DNA of 64,000 nt from HGM04593 sp045647885 (GCA_045647885.1 JAZRMX010000014.1:1-64000); one strand, 5' to 3'; shown: positions 36,309 to 44,977, counted from the first letter of the stretch. Numbers and translations: made by a program. Notes: generated by a model not told the origin, from the letters alone.

Positions 36309-36345
36309 GCAAAAAGTGCTACAACCAGGTTGTAGCACTTTTTGC
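36309..36345. terminator. Bidirectional terminator between upp and the TlpA-like gene
   Basis: A long inverted repeat (GCAAAAAGTGCTACAACC and its complement, 36309-36326 and 36328-36345) has A and T tracts on both flanks. The innermost pairs form the loop. Confidence 0.9.
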
Positions 36346-36365
36346 TTTGTGAAGGGTGTGGGTGG

Positions 36366-37442
36366 TTATTTGCCCAATGCCTCTTTTACAGCCTCCTTGA
36401 TACCCTCGCCGCGTAAGTCTCGTTTGAGGATTGTGCCGTCGGGGCCTATGAGCATAATCTGTGGAATGCCTTCGATGCCATAAAGCTCTGTAACATTTTC
36501 TGTTTGGGGTACGTAAATCTGTGCGTAGTCGATACCCTCGCTTTTAAGCGACTCATGGAACTTCTGCTCGCTGTCCCAAACGTTTACTCCTACAACCTCG
36601 AAGTTCTCGCCGCCGAACTCCTTGTTGATGGCAAGGAGGTTGGGGATTTCCGCACGGCAGGGACCGCACCAGCTTGCCCAGAAGTCCACTATTATGTATT
36701 TGCCTTTACCCACGTAGTTTGAGAGTGTAATCTCATTGCCGTCAATGCTTTTACCCTTGAAATCGACGTAAGGGCTGCCGGCTCTTGTCTGCTCTTTGTA
36801 GCCGAGAACTCTGCGTGCTTCTTGCAGTTGTTTTATTCCTGCTGAATATTTTACGGCGTTAATTGCAGAATCGAGTGTTGCAATGTCGCCATAGAGGTTG
36901 TTTGCAAGGTTGGCAAGCATAAATGCTCCGAAGATGTTGTCCTTGTTGTCGCTGATGCATTTTCTGTACATGCTGTCCATTTCCAACTGTGCCTGCTGGC
37001 TGTATTTGTAAACTTCGGCCTGGGGTGCATTGTTTGCTACCAGTTCGCGGTATTTCTCCTGTTTCTTGCCCATGAACTCGTTGAGGCTTGCCATAAATTC
37101 GTTTTTGGCATTGTTGGCTCCGTCGTTGTCAATTACTGCCGGCTGGTTGGGGCCTGCTGCTGTGAAGTCGACAAAGATGTTGCTACCGGGCTCGGTAAGG
37201 ATGATGTTGTTGCGACGGCCTATCTGTGCGCGGTAGATTTTGGGTTCCTCGATTTTACCTGTGAATGTGAAGGCTTGGTTTGTGATGGTGCAAGAGTCAA
37301 CGGCCTCGTTGGTGTTTGAGTCAATGAGGTAGGCGGTCTGTCCTTCAGCCTTCTCATCGGCTGTGCCGTTTATCTTGTAACTGCTGTTTTGGCAAGCGGC
37401 AAATGTGAGGGCCGCGATAGCCAGAATGGGTAATTTTTTCAT
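36366..37442 (-). CDS. Thioredoxin-fold lipoprotein with DUF4369 domain (TlpA/ResA-like)
   Basis: This 358-residue lipoprotein has a lipobox ending at C17 (TFAACQ), an N-terminal DUF4369 beta domain (about 22-110), a helical linker, and a redoxin domain with the active site W258-C-G-P-C262. This architecture is frequent in Bacteroidales, where such proteins reduce disulfides in the periplasm. Clients are not known. The cis-proline loop is in GIEGIPQIML. Confidence 0.92.
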   Translation of the reverse strand: MKKLPILAIAALTFAACQNSSYKINGTADEKAEGQTAYLIDSNTNEAVDSCTITNQAFTFTGKIEEPKIYRAQIGRRNNIILTEPGSNIFVDFTAAGPNQPAVIDNDGANNAKNEFMASLNEFMGKKQEKYRELVANNAPQAEVYKYSQQAQLEMDSMYRKCISDNKDNIFGAFMLANLANNLYGDIATLDSAINAVKYSAGIKQLQEARRVLGYKEQTRAGSPYVDFKGKSIDGNEITLSNYVGKGKYIIVDFWASWCGPCRAEIPNLLAINKEFGGENFEVVGVNVWDSEQKFHESLKSEGIDYAQIYVPQTENVTELYGIEGIPQIMLIGPDGTILKRDLRGEGIKEAVKEALGK

Positions 37443-37474
37443 AATGGTATTTCCTTTTTGTTAAATTTCTGCCG

Positions 37475-37482
37475 CGAATTTA
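37475..37482 (-). promoter_or_regulatory. -7 element of the TlpA-like gene
   Basis: The minus strand reads TAAATTCG, 33 bases before the start codon. The -33 partner is weak. Confidence 0.4.
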
Positions 37483-37539
37483 TAAAATAAATGTCAATTG
37501 TGGCATTGGTTATGCTATTTTAATATATGTTGTATTTTT

Positions 37540-38352
37540 TTATTGAAATTCTATTTCAAATACTCCAAGGTAGCGCCCGTTCTTGTTAAGTTGTTGCAGG
37601 AGTGTCTCTTTGCCTTCGCAGTTTGTTATCTTCTCGGCTTTTTCAAGGTATGTGTGTGAGTGTCCTCCGAGTATCAAGTCTATTCCACTGGTGGCTGTAG
37701 CCAGGCGTTTGTCGTCGTATTCAAAGTTGGGCAACTCGTAACCGAGGTGTGAAAGGCATATGATTATGTCGCACCCTTTCTCGCGCAATAGTTTTGTGTA
37801 TCTCCTGGCGCTCTCTATTGGGGAGAGGAATTTTACCCCTTTGTAGTTGTTTTTGGGTATCAACCCGTCGGGGTTGGGTGCAAGGGCGAAGACTCCAATT
37901 TTTATTCCGTTACACTCTATGCACGCCCAGGGTTTTATCACTCCTTCGCAGGGTGTGCCGGTGAAATCGTAGTTTGAGCATAGCAAGGGGAAATTGGCTT
38001 TTTCGGCAAGGCGGGCAAGGTTTTCCAAGCCAAAATCAAATTCGTGGTTGCCCAGTGCGCCGGCATTGTATCCCATTGCATTCATAAGTTCTATTTCAAC
38101 ATCTCCGCGGAATATGTTGTAATAAAGTGAGCCTTGTGAAAAATCTCCACAGTCGAAGAGCAATACATTTTCCGCGCCCTCTTTTCCTTTTATATCCTCT
38201 ATCAGCAACGCTCTGTTTAGAACGCCTGCGTTGCCGTTCTTTTCGGGTTCTATGCAACTGTGTGTGTCGTTTGTATGCAGAATTACAATTCTTTCCTGTG
38301 CTTGCAGGCAGGTTGCTACAGCTATAATGGCAATTAGGAATATCTTTCTCAT
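37540..38352 (-). CDS. Secreted 5'-nucleotidase-type metallophosphoesterase (N-terminal half)
   Basis: The 270-residue protein has a signal peptide (KIFLIAIIAVATCLQAQ) and all motifs of the UshA N-terminal catalytic domain: HTNDTH (D29, H31), CGDFSQG, GNHEFDFG (101-108) and GGHSHTY. The substrate-binding C-terminal domain found in one-chain UshA proteins is absent here but encoded by the gene just upstream on the same strand, 9 bp away. The two products probably work together to hydrolyse nucleotides or related phosphoesters in the periplasm. Confidence 0.92.
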   Translation of the reverse strand: MRKIFLIAIIAVATCLQAQERIVILHTNDTHSCIEPEKNGNAGVLNRALLIEDIKGKEGAENVLLFDCGDFSQGSLYYNIFRGDVEIELMNAMGYNAGALGNHEFDFGLENLARLAEKANFPLLCSNYDFTGTPCEGVIKPWACIECNGIKIGVFALAPNPDGLIPKNNYKGVKFLSPIESARRYTKLLREKGCDIIICLSHLGYELPNFEYDDKRLATATSGIDLILGGHSHTYLEKAEKITNCEGKETLLQQLNKNGRYLGVFEIEFQ

Positions 38353-38361
38353 AGCTCTTTC

Positions 38362-39123
38362 TTATTTAATGGTTATGCGGCCGTCGCTCTCCGGGTTTAT
38401 TGCCTCTCCTTTTTTGTGCAGCTCACTGACGTAGGTGAGCATAAGGTCGCGTATGGTTATGTCGCTCTTTATTACCACGTCGCTTCCTTTGCCCAGGGTA
38501 TACATCTTGTCGTTGCCCTGCGAAAGGTAATCAGATGTGGCGATAAGATATTTTTTATCGGGCTGAATCTCTTTTCCTCCAATGGTGGCTTCTGTAACTT
38601 TACCATCGGTGGTGATTGTGATTCTGGCTCCGCTTATGCACTCTCCTCCAACTTTTGCGATATCATTGAAAAGTTCCATAAGCTGTATACCGTTGAGTTT
38701 CAGGAGGGCGAGAGTGTTCTCGAACGGGAATACATTGTATATATCGCCATAGGTGACATCGCCTTTTGCAATATCGTTGCGTAAGCCGCCCTTGTTTGTT
38801 ATTGCAAGGTCTATTTTCTCGTCGCAGTGTCTTTGTGCCATTGTCAGCAGGGCGTCGGCGGCAAAGTTCATAAGAGGGCTGTCGGGGGTGCTGGTCTTTA
38901 TCAAATCTTTTGCCGAGCTGCCAATGACCGGTCTTTTAATCTCTTCCACCTTGGCGCTGTATTGCTGTATTATGTTCCTTACCTCTTCGGCTCCATTGCT
39001 TTTTTCGCTGGCGGTGACCTTGATATTGTATCCCTCTATGCTTGAGATTTTCTTGTCGTCATTGCTGCAACCGTGCAGGGATAGGGCGGCAAGGAGTAAC
39101 AGGGTGATGCTTTTGTGTCTCAT
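38362..39123 (-). CDS. Lipoprotein with 5'-nucleotidase C-terminal domain
   Basis: The 253-residue protein has a lipobox (LSLHGCSND) and a 5'-nucleotidase C-terminal domain, with typical DLAITNKGGLRNDI, YNVFPFENTL and LIATSDYLSQGND segments. This domain binds the nucleoside in UshA. I chose the ATG at 39123 because it opens the lipoprotein signal; the open frame reaches 39177 but crosses the promoter. It is the first gene of a two-gene operon with the metallophosphoesterase. Confidence 0.92.
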   Translation of the reverse strand: MRHKSITLLLLAALSLHGCSNDDKKISSIEGYNIKVTASEKSNGAEEVRNIIQQYSAKVEEIKRPVIGSSAKDLIKTSTPDSPLMNFAADALLTMAQRHCDEKIDLAITNKGGLRNDIAKGDVTYGDIYNVFPFENTLALLKLNGIQLMELFNDIAKVGGECISGARITITTDGKVTEATIGGKEIQPDKKYLIATSDYLSQGNDKMYTLGKGSDVVIKSDITIRDLMLTYVSELHKKGEAINPESDGRITIK

Positions 39124-39146
39124 AAATTCGGTTTTGATATTCTCCC

Positions 39147-39177
39147 CAAAAGTACTGCATTTGATGCTTAAAAACAA
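39147..39177 (-). promoter_or_regulatory. Promoter of the split 5'-nucleotidase operon
   Basis: On the minus strand TTG (39177-39175), 20 bases, then TACTTTTG (39154-39147). It is back-to-back with the rplS promoter. Confidence 0.65.
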
Positions 39178-39202
39178 TTGGCAGTGAAAAAAAAGAGGAT
39201 AA

Positions 39203-39234
39203 TTTGGCTAAATCGGGAAAAAGCGCTATCTTTG
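39203..39234 (+). promoter_or_regulatory. Promoter of rplS
   Basis: TTTG (39203-39206), 20 bases, then TATCTTTG (39227-39234). A leader of about 80 bases follows. Confidence 0.72.
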
Positions 39235-39321
39235 CAGTCGCTTTCGGCGTAATCGCTGCCAAGGAAGAGTAACTTGGTATGTTGCGTTGGAATGATTGAA
39301 CAATTTAAACAATTCAAAGTA

Positions 39322-39672
39322 ATGGATTTAATTAAAATTGCTAAAGAAGCATTTGCTACTGATGTAAAGCGTGAGCTTAACTTTCACCCCGGTGACACAA
39401 TTACAGTAGCTTACAAAATCATTGAGGGTACAAAAGAGCGTATCCAGTTGTATCGTGGTGTAGTTATCAAAATCTGTGGTCACGGTGCAGAGAAACGTTT
39501 TACAGTACGTAAGATGTCAGGTACTGTAGGTGTAGAGCGTATCTTCCCCTTGAACTCACCTTCTATTGACAGCATCACTGTTAATAAGTTCGGTCGTGTT
39601 CGTCGTGCTAAACTTTACTACTTGCGTGCTCTTACAGGCAAGAAGGCTCGTATCAAGGAGATTAAAGCGTAA
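39322..39672 (+). CDS. rplS: 50S ribosomal protein L19
   Basis: L19 sits at the 30S-50S interface. The 116-residue protein has the family features FHPGDTITVAYKI, the IQLYRGVVI strand, the FTVRKMSGTVGVERIFPLNSP segment, and the basic end RAKLYYLRALTGKKARIKE. I chose the ATG at 39322 because L19 proteins begin close to the MDLI segment; the 16 extra upstream residues lie in the leader. It has its own promoter and terminator. Confidence 0.97.
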   Translation: MDLIKIAKEAFATDVKRELNFHPGDTITVAYKIIEGTKERIQLYRGVVIKICGHGAEKRFTVRKMSGTVGVERIFPLNSPSIDSITVNKFGRVRRAKLYYLRALTGKKARIKEIKA

Positions 39673-39691
39673 GCATCCTGAAAAGGCTTTG

Positions 39692-39733
39692 AAAATAAAA
39701 GAAGCAACCCAAACGGGTTGCTTCTTTTATTTT
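39692..39733. terminator. Bidirectional terminator after rplS
   Basis: A perfect 19-bp stem (39692-39710 and 39715-39733, loop AAAC) with A/T tracts on both flanks separates rplS from the convergent DUF2007 gene. Confidence 0.94.
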
Positions 39734-39750
39734 TATGTTCCCTGGTGGGG

Positions 39751-40005
39751 TTAGTTGTAGGGTGCCGATGAAACGCACTCCTTTTCCAGTACTTTCATTG
39801 CGGCATCCTTCTCGCTCTCGTCTATAAGTACCCACACCTCGCCGCCAAGAGTTGCGTAGGGCGATGTTACCGCCGACATTGTTTCGTTGCGCAGTATGCA
39901 CTTTATGTTGTTGTCCTCGAGCAACCCTTGCACCAGTTGTGCTTGCCACAGGTTGCCGCCAAAAATCTTTATCAGACAATGCTGCTGTTTCTTTCTGCCT
40001 GCCAT
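39751..40005 (-). CDS. Small DUF2007-type protein
   Basis: The 84-residue protein resembles DUF2007 (putative signal-transducing protein), a PII-like small fold; the diagnostic part is IFGGNLWQAQLVQGLLEDNN followed by IKCILRN. The function of the family is unknown. The start at 40005 is supported by a strong Shine-Dalgarno sequence (GGAGG, seven bases before the ATG on the minus strand), rare in this phylum. An upstream in-frame ATG would add 20 basic residues with no such support. Confidence 0.8.
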   Translation of the reverse strand: MAGRKKQQHCLIKIFGGNLWQAQLVQGLLEDNNIKCILRNETMSAVTSPYATLGGEVWVLIDESEKDAAMKVLEKECVSSAPYN

Positions 40006-40178
40006 AGTTACCTCCTTTTTTATTAAAAACATACGTCGCAGGCTCTTGTTTGTGCCTTTTCTCACAACGTATATTAAATCTTGTGTATCGGTTGTGCTTT
40101 GTTGGCAAATATAGCCCTTTTTTTCTGTCGGCTGTCAAAAATATCTTTTTCAATAATTAAAATTTTATAAAATAGTAG

Positions 40179-40186
40179 TATCTTCG
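40179..40186 (+). promoter_or_regulatory. -7 element of frr-rsgA
   Basis: TATCTTCG lies 84 bases before frr. The -33 partner is not clear. Confidence 0.4.
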
Positions 40187-40270
40187 TGCATAATCCCTTA
40201 TTTTTGTGGGAAATTTACGGTCGCGTGGCGGCAGTGACAATATAAAAACAAATAATTTAAAATAGATATT

Positions 40271-40831
40271 ATGTTAGACGTAAAAACCTGTTTGAGTGAG
40301 ATTGAGGAGATGATGGAGATGACCATTATGCACCTTGAAGAGGAGTATTCACACGTACGTGCCGGTAAGGCTAACGTACACATTCTGGATTGTGTGCGTG
40401 TAAGCTCTTATGGTTCTGAAATGCCTTTGAACAATGTGGCAACCATTACCACCCCCGACCTTCGTACAATTGCCATCAAACCTTGGGATAAGAATATGAT
40501 TGCTCCCATTGAGAAGGCAATCATCGACTCACCCGTAGGTATTATGCCCGCCAACAATGGTGAGGTTATCATTATTGCCATTCCTCCTTTGACCGGTGAG
40601 CGTCGTAAAGACTTGGTCAAGCAGTGTGCCCACGAGCTTGAAACAGCAAAAATCAGCATCCGTAACGCACGTCGCGACGGTATCGATACAATGAAAAAAT
40701 CGGTAAAGGACGGTACTCCTGAGGATGTTGCAAAGGACGGCGAGGAGAAATTGCAGAAAATCCACGACAAGTACATTAAACGTGCCGAGGAGATTTTTGC
40801 TGCGAAAGAGAAAGAGATACTTACCGTGTAA
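40271..40831 (+). CDS. frr: Ribosome recycling factor
   Basis: RRF splits post-termination ribosomes with EF-G. The 186-residue length is exact for the family. Landmarks are the HVRAGKANVHILD segment, the NNVATITTPDLRTI beta region and the C-terminal helix with NARRDGIDTMKK. It starts a two-gene operon with rsgA, 11 bp apart. Confidence 0.97.
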   Translation: MLDVKTCLSEIEEMMEMTIMHLEEEYSHVRAGKANVHILDCVRVSSYGSEMPLNNVATITTPDLRTIAIKPWDKNMIAPIEKAIIDSPVGIMPANNGEVIIIAIPPLTGERRKDLVKQCAHELETAKISIRNARRDGIDTMKKSVKDGTPEDVAKDGEEKLQKIHDKYIKRAEEIFAAKEKEILTV

Positions 40832-40842
40832 GAATATACCGC

Positions 40843-41775
40843 GTGCAGGGTGTTGTTATAAAAAGCTCGGGTAGTGTCTACGTGGTTCGTACAGCCGATG
40901 GTGCGGCTATCGACTGCAGGGTAAAGGGTAACTTTCGCCTCAAAGGGATAAAAAGTACCAACCCGGTTGCGGTGGGCGATGTGGTGACATTCGATGTGCG
41001 TGCCGATGGCACTGCGTATATTGTGGAGATTGCGGAGCGCAAGAACTATATTGTGCGCAAGGCATCGAACCTCTCGAAGCAGTCGCATATTCTTGCTGCC
41101 AACCTCGACCTCTGCTTTCTGGTTGTCACTATAAGTCACCCGGCAACCTCCACCACCTTTATCGACCGTTTCCTAGCCTCGGCCGAGGCTTATCGCGTGC
41201 CTGTGGTTCTGGTTTTCAACAAAGCAGACCTCTACACCCCCGAGGAGGTTGAAGAACTCAATTATCTGCGCGCTCTTTATGGTAGCATTGGTTATAAATG
41301 CCTTGTAACGAGTGCCGAAAAGGGTGAGGGTATAGATGCGCTGAAGGAGACGATGCGTGGCAAGGTTTCATTGCTTGCCGGTAATTCGGGCGTGGGTAAA
41401 TCGAGCCTTGTGAACGCAGTAGCACCGCAGCTCGCCGCAAAGGTGGGAGAAATCTCAAAAATCCACGATACGGGTATGCACACTACCACTTATACCGAAA
41501 TGTTCGAGTTTATGCCCGACAGTTTTATAGTGGATACTCCGGGAGTAAAGGGCTTTGGTTCGTACGCAATGGAGAAAGAGGAGATACCGCATTACTTTGT
41601 GGAGTTCTTCGAACTTTCGAAGGATTGCAAATATGGAAACTGCACCCACACACACGAACCCGGTTGCGCTGTTCTCGCCGCGCTTGAACGTGGAGAGATT
41701 GCCCCGTCGCGCTATCAATCTTATTTGAGTATGCTCGACGACGAGGAGGAGGGCAAGTATCGTACATCGGAGTAA
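40843..41775 (+). CDS. rsgA: Ribosome small-subunit-dependent GTPase A
   Basis: RsgA is a circularly permuted GTPase that helps mature the 30S subunit. The 310-residue protein has an N-terminal OB fold (about 1-70), the permuted GTPase core with NKAD (G4), LAGNSGVGKSS (G1) and DTPG (G3), and the C-terminal zinc finger with DCKYGNCTHTHEPGC. The start is a GTG at 40843, the first in-frame start after the frr stop. It follows frr by 11 bp, which fits the shared role in ribosome cycling. Confidence 0.96.
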   Translation: MQGVVIKSSGSVYVVRTADGAAIDCRVKGNFRLKGIKSTNPVAVGDVVTFDVRADGTAYIVEIAERKNYIVRKASNLSKQSHILAANLDLCFLVVTISHPATSTTFIDRFLASAEAYRVPVVLVFNKADLYTPEEVEELNYLRALYGSIGYKCLVTSAEKGEGIDALKETMRGKVSLLAGNSGVGKSSLVNAVAPQLAAKVGEISKIHDTGMHTTTYTEMFEFMPDSFIVDTPGVKGFGSYAMEKEEIPHYFVEFFELSKDCKYGNCTHTHEPGCAVLAALERGEIAPSRYQSYLSMLDDEEEGKYRTSE

Positions 41776-41794
41776 ACAATGTATATGGTAATAT

Positions 41795-41835
41795 AAAAAG
41801 TAGAAGGCTACGCATTGCGTAGCCTTCTACTTTTT
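41795..41835. terminator. Bidirectional terminator between rsgA and asd
   Basis: A near-perfect 20-bp inverted repeat (41795-41814 and 41816-41835) has A/T tracts on both flanks; the innermost pairs form the loop. Confidence 0.92.
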
Positions 41836-41848
41836 ATGTGTCTTTTCC

Positions 41849-42853
41849 TTATTGAGGATTCTTTATCAAGTACTCGGCAATCTGTACTGCATTGAGGGCT
41901 GCACCTTTCTTAATCTGGTCGCCTACAATCCACATAATTATACCGTTGGGGTTTGTGAGGTCCTTACGTATGCGGCCTGCGTATACAGGGTCGCTACCAG
42001 CGAGGAATAGGGGCATAGGATACTCCTTCTTCTCGGGGTTGTCCATAAGTATGAGGCCTTCGCCCTCGGCAACAGCCTTCTGTACCTGCTCCACTGTGAG
42101 GGGCTCCTCGGTCTCAATCCACAAGGTCTGTGAGTGTGAACGGAGAGCGGGCACGCGTACGCACTGTGCGCTCACCTGAATGTCGCTGTGCATAATTTTG
42201 CGTGTCTCATTGTACATCTTCATCTCCTCTTTTGTGTAGCCGTTATCGGTGAATACATCAATCTGGGGAATTACGTTGAAGGCAAGCTGGTAAGCGAACT
42301 TCTCAACTGTGGGCTCCTCGCCGGCGAGTACCTGACGGTACTGTTCGTAGAGCTCGGCCATAGCTGCAGCACCTGCACCGCTTGCTGCCTGGTAGGTTGA
42401 AGAGTGTACACGCTTGATGTGTGAAAGGTTCTCAATAGCTTTAAGCGCAACAACCATCTGAATTGTGGTACAGTTGGGGTTGGCAATTATGCCACGGGGG
42501 CGGTTATATGCATCGGTGGGGTTTACCTCGGGTACAACCAAGGGTACATCCTCGTCCATACGGAATGCGCTTGAGTTGTCAATCATTACACAGCCGTGTT
42601 TGGTGATGGTCTCGGCAAACTCTTTTGATACGCTGCCACCAGCCGATACAAAAGCATAGTCGATGCCCTTGAAATCGTCGTTGTGCTTTAACTCCTTAAC
42701 GGTGTAGTCTACACCTTTGAATTTATAAACTGTTCCCGCGCTACGTGCCGAGCCGAAGAGCTCGAGTTCGTCAAAGGGGAAGTTTCTCTCGTCGAGCACG
42801 CGCAGGAACTCTTGTCCCACTGCTCCGCTTACGCCTACGATTGCTATTTTCAT
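41849..42853 (-). CDS. asd: Aspartate-semialdehyde dehydrogenase
   Basis: Asd reduces aspartyl phosphate to the semialdehyde on the path to lysine/diaminopimelate, methionine and threonine. The 334-residue protein has the NADP-binding IVGVSGAVGQEF (5-16), the catalytic cysteine C128 in ANPNCTTIQM and the conserved histidine region RVPALRSHS. I chose the ATG at 42853, which begins MKIAIVGVSG as in the family; the open frame upstream (to 42925) crosses the promoter. Confidence 0.97.
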   Translation of the reverse strand: MKIAIVGVSGAVGQEFLRVLDERNFPFDELELFGSARSAGTVYKFKGVDYTVKELKHNDDFKGIDYAFVSAGGSVSKEFAETITKHGCVMIDNSSAFRMDEDVPLVVPEVNPTDAYNRPRGIIANPNCTTIQMVVALKAIENLSHIKRVHSSTYQAASGAGAAAMAELYEQYRQVLAGEEPTVEKFAYQLAFNVIPQIDVFTDNGYTKEEMKMYNETRKIMHSDIQVSAQCVRVPALRSHSQTLWIETEEPLTVEQVQKAVAEGEGLILMDNPEKKEYPMPLFLAGSDPVYAGRIRKDLTNPNGIIMWIVGDQIKKGAALNAVQIAEYLIKNPQ

Positions 42854-42922
42854 ATTTTTGTCTTTTTTATTTGTTCTTAATTGTTTTGCGGTGCTGGCTG
42901 GCACCTTCTGTTTTTTCCGCGG

Positions 42923-42930
42923 CAAAGATA
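42923..42930 (-). promoter_or_regulatory. -7 element of asd
   Basis: The minus strand reads TATCTTTG, 70 bases before the start. The -33 partner is not clear. Confidence 0.45.
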
Positions 42931-43046
42931 AAGTATATTTTGAAAAAAATGTGAAAAGGTTACGAATTTAATTGATTTTATAAGCTGTTTGCCATCAATT
43001 TATGCCTTTTTTGTGGCGTTGGTCTCATTATTACCGATATTTTTTG

Positions 43047-43054
43047 TATTTTCG
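43047..43054 (+). promoter_or_regulatory. -7 element of tcdA-lolD
   Basis: TATTTTCG lies 25 bases before tcdA. The -33 partner is not clear. Confidence 0.35.
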
Positions 43055-43078
43055 CCATGAAATAAAGGCAAAATTTTT

Positions 43079-43786
43079 ATGGATAATAATTGGTTGCAAC
43101 GTGGTGAAGTTCTGTTGGGTGGCGACAAACAGGAGCGTCTTGCCGGTGCTCACGTTATGGTCGTGGGGCTCGGCGGTGTGGGCTCTTGGGCTGCCGAGAT
43201 GCTTTGTCGCGCTGGTGTTGGTGAGTTTACCATAATAGATGCCGACAATGTGGATATTACAAACGTGAACCGCCAGATGCCGGCTCTCTCCTCCACGGTG
43301 GGGCTGGCAAAATGCGATGTTGTGGCAGTGCGTCTGCGCGACATTAATCCTACGGTGTGTCTTCACGTGGAAAATGTTTTTGTAGACGAGAATAACCTTG
43401 AACAGCTTTTTGCCGGGCGTGATTATGTTTTTGTTGTCGATGCGATAGATTCTTTGCCATCGAAGGCTGCGCTTATAAGATATTGTTGGGAGAAGGGTAT
43501 AAAAATAGTGTCGAGTATGGGGGCCGGAGCAAAGATGAACCTTGCCGACATAAAGCAGGGCGATTTGTGGAAAACTGAGCATTGCACGCTGGCAAAGAAT
43601 CTGCGTCGCTTGTTGCGCGACTGCCGAGGAGTGTATAAACTGCCGGTGGTTTATAGCTGTGAGCCTCCGCGTGCCGAGGCTGTAAAGCCCAATCCGCAAG
43701 GTGGCAAGCCTTTGATAGGGTCGTTGGGCTATTTTACTGCAACGTTCGGGTGTTACCTTGCCGAATATGTAATTAAGGAGATATGA
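43079..43786 (+). CDS. tcdA: tRNA threonylcarbamoyladenosine dehydratase (ThiF/E1-like)
   Basis: TcdA cyclises the t6A modification at position 37 of ANN-decoding tRNAs. The 235-residue E1-like protein has the nucleotide-binding VMVVGLGGVGSWAAE (26-40), D54 and DADNVDITNVNRQ, and the ATP-adenylation aspartate in VVDAIDSLPSK. It ends with a 4-bp overlap (ATGA) with the ABC transporter gene, so the two are coupled. A different ThiF-family role is possible but length fits TcdA. Confidence 0.9.
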   Translation: MDNNWLQRGEVLLGGDKQERLAGAHVMVVGLGGVGSWAAEMLCRAGVGEFTIIDADNVDITNVNRQMPALSSTVGLAKCDVVAVRLRDINPTVCLHVENVFVDENNLEQLFAGRDYVFVVDAIDSLPSKAALIRYCWEKGIKIVSSMGAGAKMNLADIKQGDLWKTEHCTLAKNLRRLLRDCRGVYKLPVVYSCEPPRAEAVKPNPQGGKPLIGSLGYFTATFGCYLAEYVIKEI

Positions 43787-44442
43787 TAGATATAAAGGAT
43801 ATAACCAAGAATTTCGGAAACCTTCAGGTGCTGCGTGGTGTGAATCTGCACATCGGGAAAGGTGAGGTCATAAGCATTGTGGGTGCCAGCGGTGCGGGTA
43901 AAACAACCCTTTTGCAGCTTATAGGTACTCTCGACAAGCCCACTTCGGGCAGTATATGCTTCAATGGTAAGGAACTCTCAAAAATGAGCGAGAGGGAACT
44001 TGCTGCATTCCGCAACAAGCATATAGGCTTTGTCTTTCAGTTCCACCAATTGTTGCCCGAATTTACCGCTCTGGAAAATGTGATGATACCGGCACTTATA
44101 GCCGGACGTGGTCGCAAGAAGGTGGAAAAAGAGGCACTGGAACTGCTTGCTGTAATGGGGTTGGAAAACCGTGCTTCGCACAAACCATCGGAAATGTCAG
44201 GTGGTGAGAACCAGCGAGTTGCTGTTGCGCGTGCACTTATTAACCACCCCGATGTGATACTTGCCGACGAGCCCTCGGGCAGTCTCGACAGCAAGAACAA
44301 GGAGGAACTTCACAAGCTCTTTTTTGAGTTGCGCGACCGTTTCGGCCAGACATTCCTCATTGTTACTCACGACGAAGGTCTTGCACAGATTACCGACCGC
44401 ACCATACGTATGGTCGATGGCGTTGTCCACAGTATTTCATAA
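43783..44442 (+). CDS. lolD: ABC transporter ATPase, LolD-type
   Basis: The 219-residue ATPase has Walker A GASGAGKTT (34-42), Q-loop VFQFHQLLPEFTA, signature MSGGENQRVA, Walker B VILADEPSGSLD and the switch histidine in VTHDE. The LLPEFTALENV and DEPSGSLD versions are typical of the LolD/MacB group, which power extraction of lipoproteins or other substrates from the inner membrane. The matching permease is not adjacent. It overlaps tcdA by 4 bp. Confidence 0.85.
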   Translation: MIDIKDITKNFGNLQVLRGVNLHIGKGEVISIVGASGAGKTTLLQLIGTLDKPTSGSICFNGKELSKMSERELAAFRNKHIGFVFQFHQLLPEFTALENVMIPALIAGRGRKKVEKEALELLAVMGLENRASHKPSEMSGGENQRVAVARALINHPDVILADEPSGSLDSKNKEELHKLFFELRDRFGQTFLIVTHDEGLAQITDRTIRMVDGVVHSIS

Positions 44443-44513
44443 AAAAGAAGATACCTCTTTTTACTTTTTGCCGTTTGTGCAGTCTATAGATTATAGGAAC
44501 AAAAAAGAAAATT

Positions 44514-44951
44514 ATGAAAAAGAGTATTTTATTTATTTCGCTTATGCTCATAGCTGTTTCATCTTTCTCGCAGCGCAGAGATGTGCGACGTCACGAGATG
44601 AACCCCGAGGCTATAGCAATGGCGCAGACAGAGAGCTTGAACAAGGTGGTGCAACTCGACAGCTTGCAGTACAGTATGGTGATGCTTATGAACTATTCAG
44701 ACGCGATGGCTATGCAGGATAGTATGAAGGCGCGTGCTTCGCGTGGCGACAGCGACCGCAAGATGAGCGAGGAGGAGCGTCGTGCACGTTTCGAGGTTAT
44801 GCAGCAGCGCCGTGCTTTGCGCGATGAGCAGATGAAAAAGATTCTCACCCCCGAGCAGTACGAGAAATATCTCCAATATATGAAAGATATTGCCAAGGGT
44901 GGCCGTCCTATGGGGCGTGGTCCACGTCGAGGAGCTCCTCGTGGCGAGTAA
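44514..44951 (+). CDS. Small secreted Arg/Met-rich protein (DUF4890-like)
   Basis: The 145-residue protein has a signal peptide (KKSILFISLMLIAVSSFS). The mature part is helical and rich in Arg, Met and Gln, with KILTPEQYEKYLQYM near residue 105-120, as in small periplasmic Spy/CpxP-like or DUF4890 proteins, and a glycine/arginine tail. A chaperone-like role is possible but unproved. It is followed by a terminator. Confidence 0.75.
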   Translation: MKKSILFISLMLIAVSSFSQRRDVRRHEMNPEAIAMAQTESLNKVVQLDSLQYSMVMLMNYSDAMAMQDSMKARASRGDSDRKMSEEERRARFEVMQQRRALRDEQMKKILTPEQYEKYLQYMKDIAKGGRPMGRGPRRGAPRGE

Positions 44952-44977
44952 AGGAGTATAAAATTACATAAGGTTCT

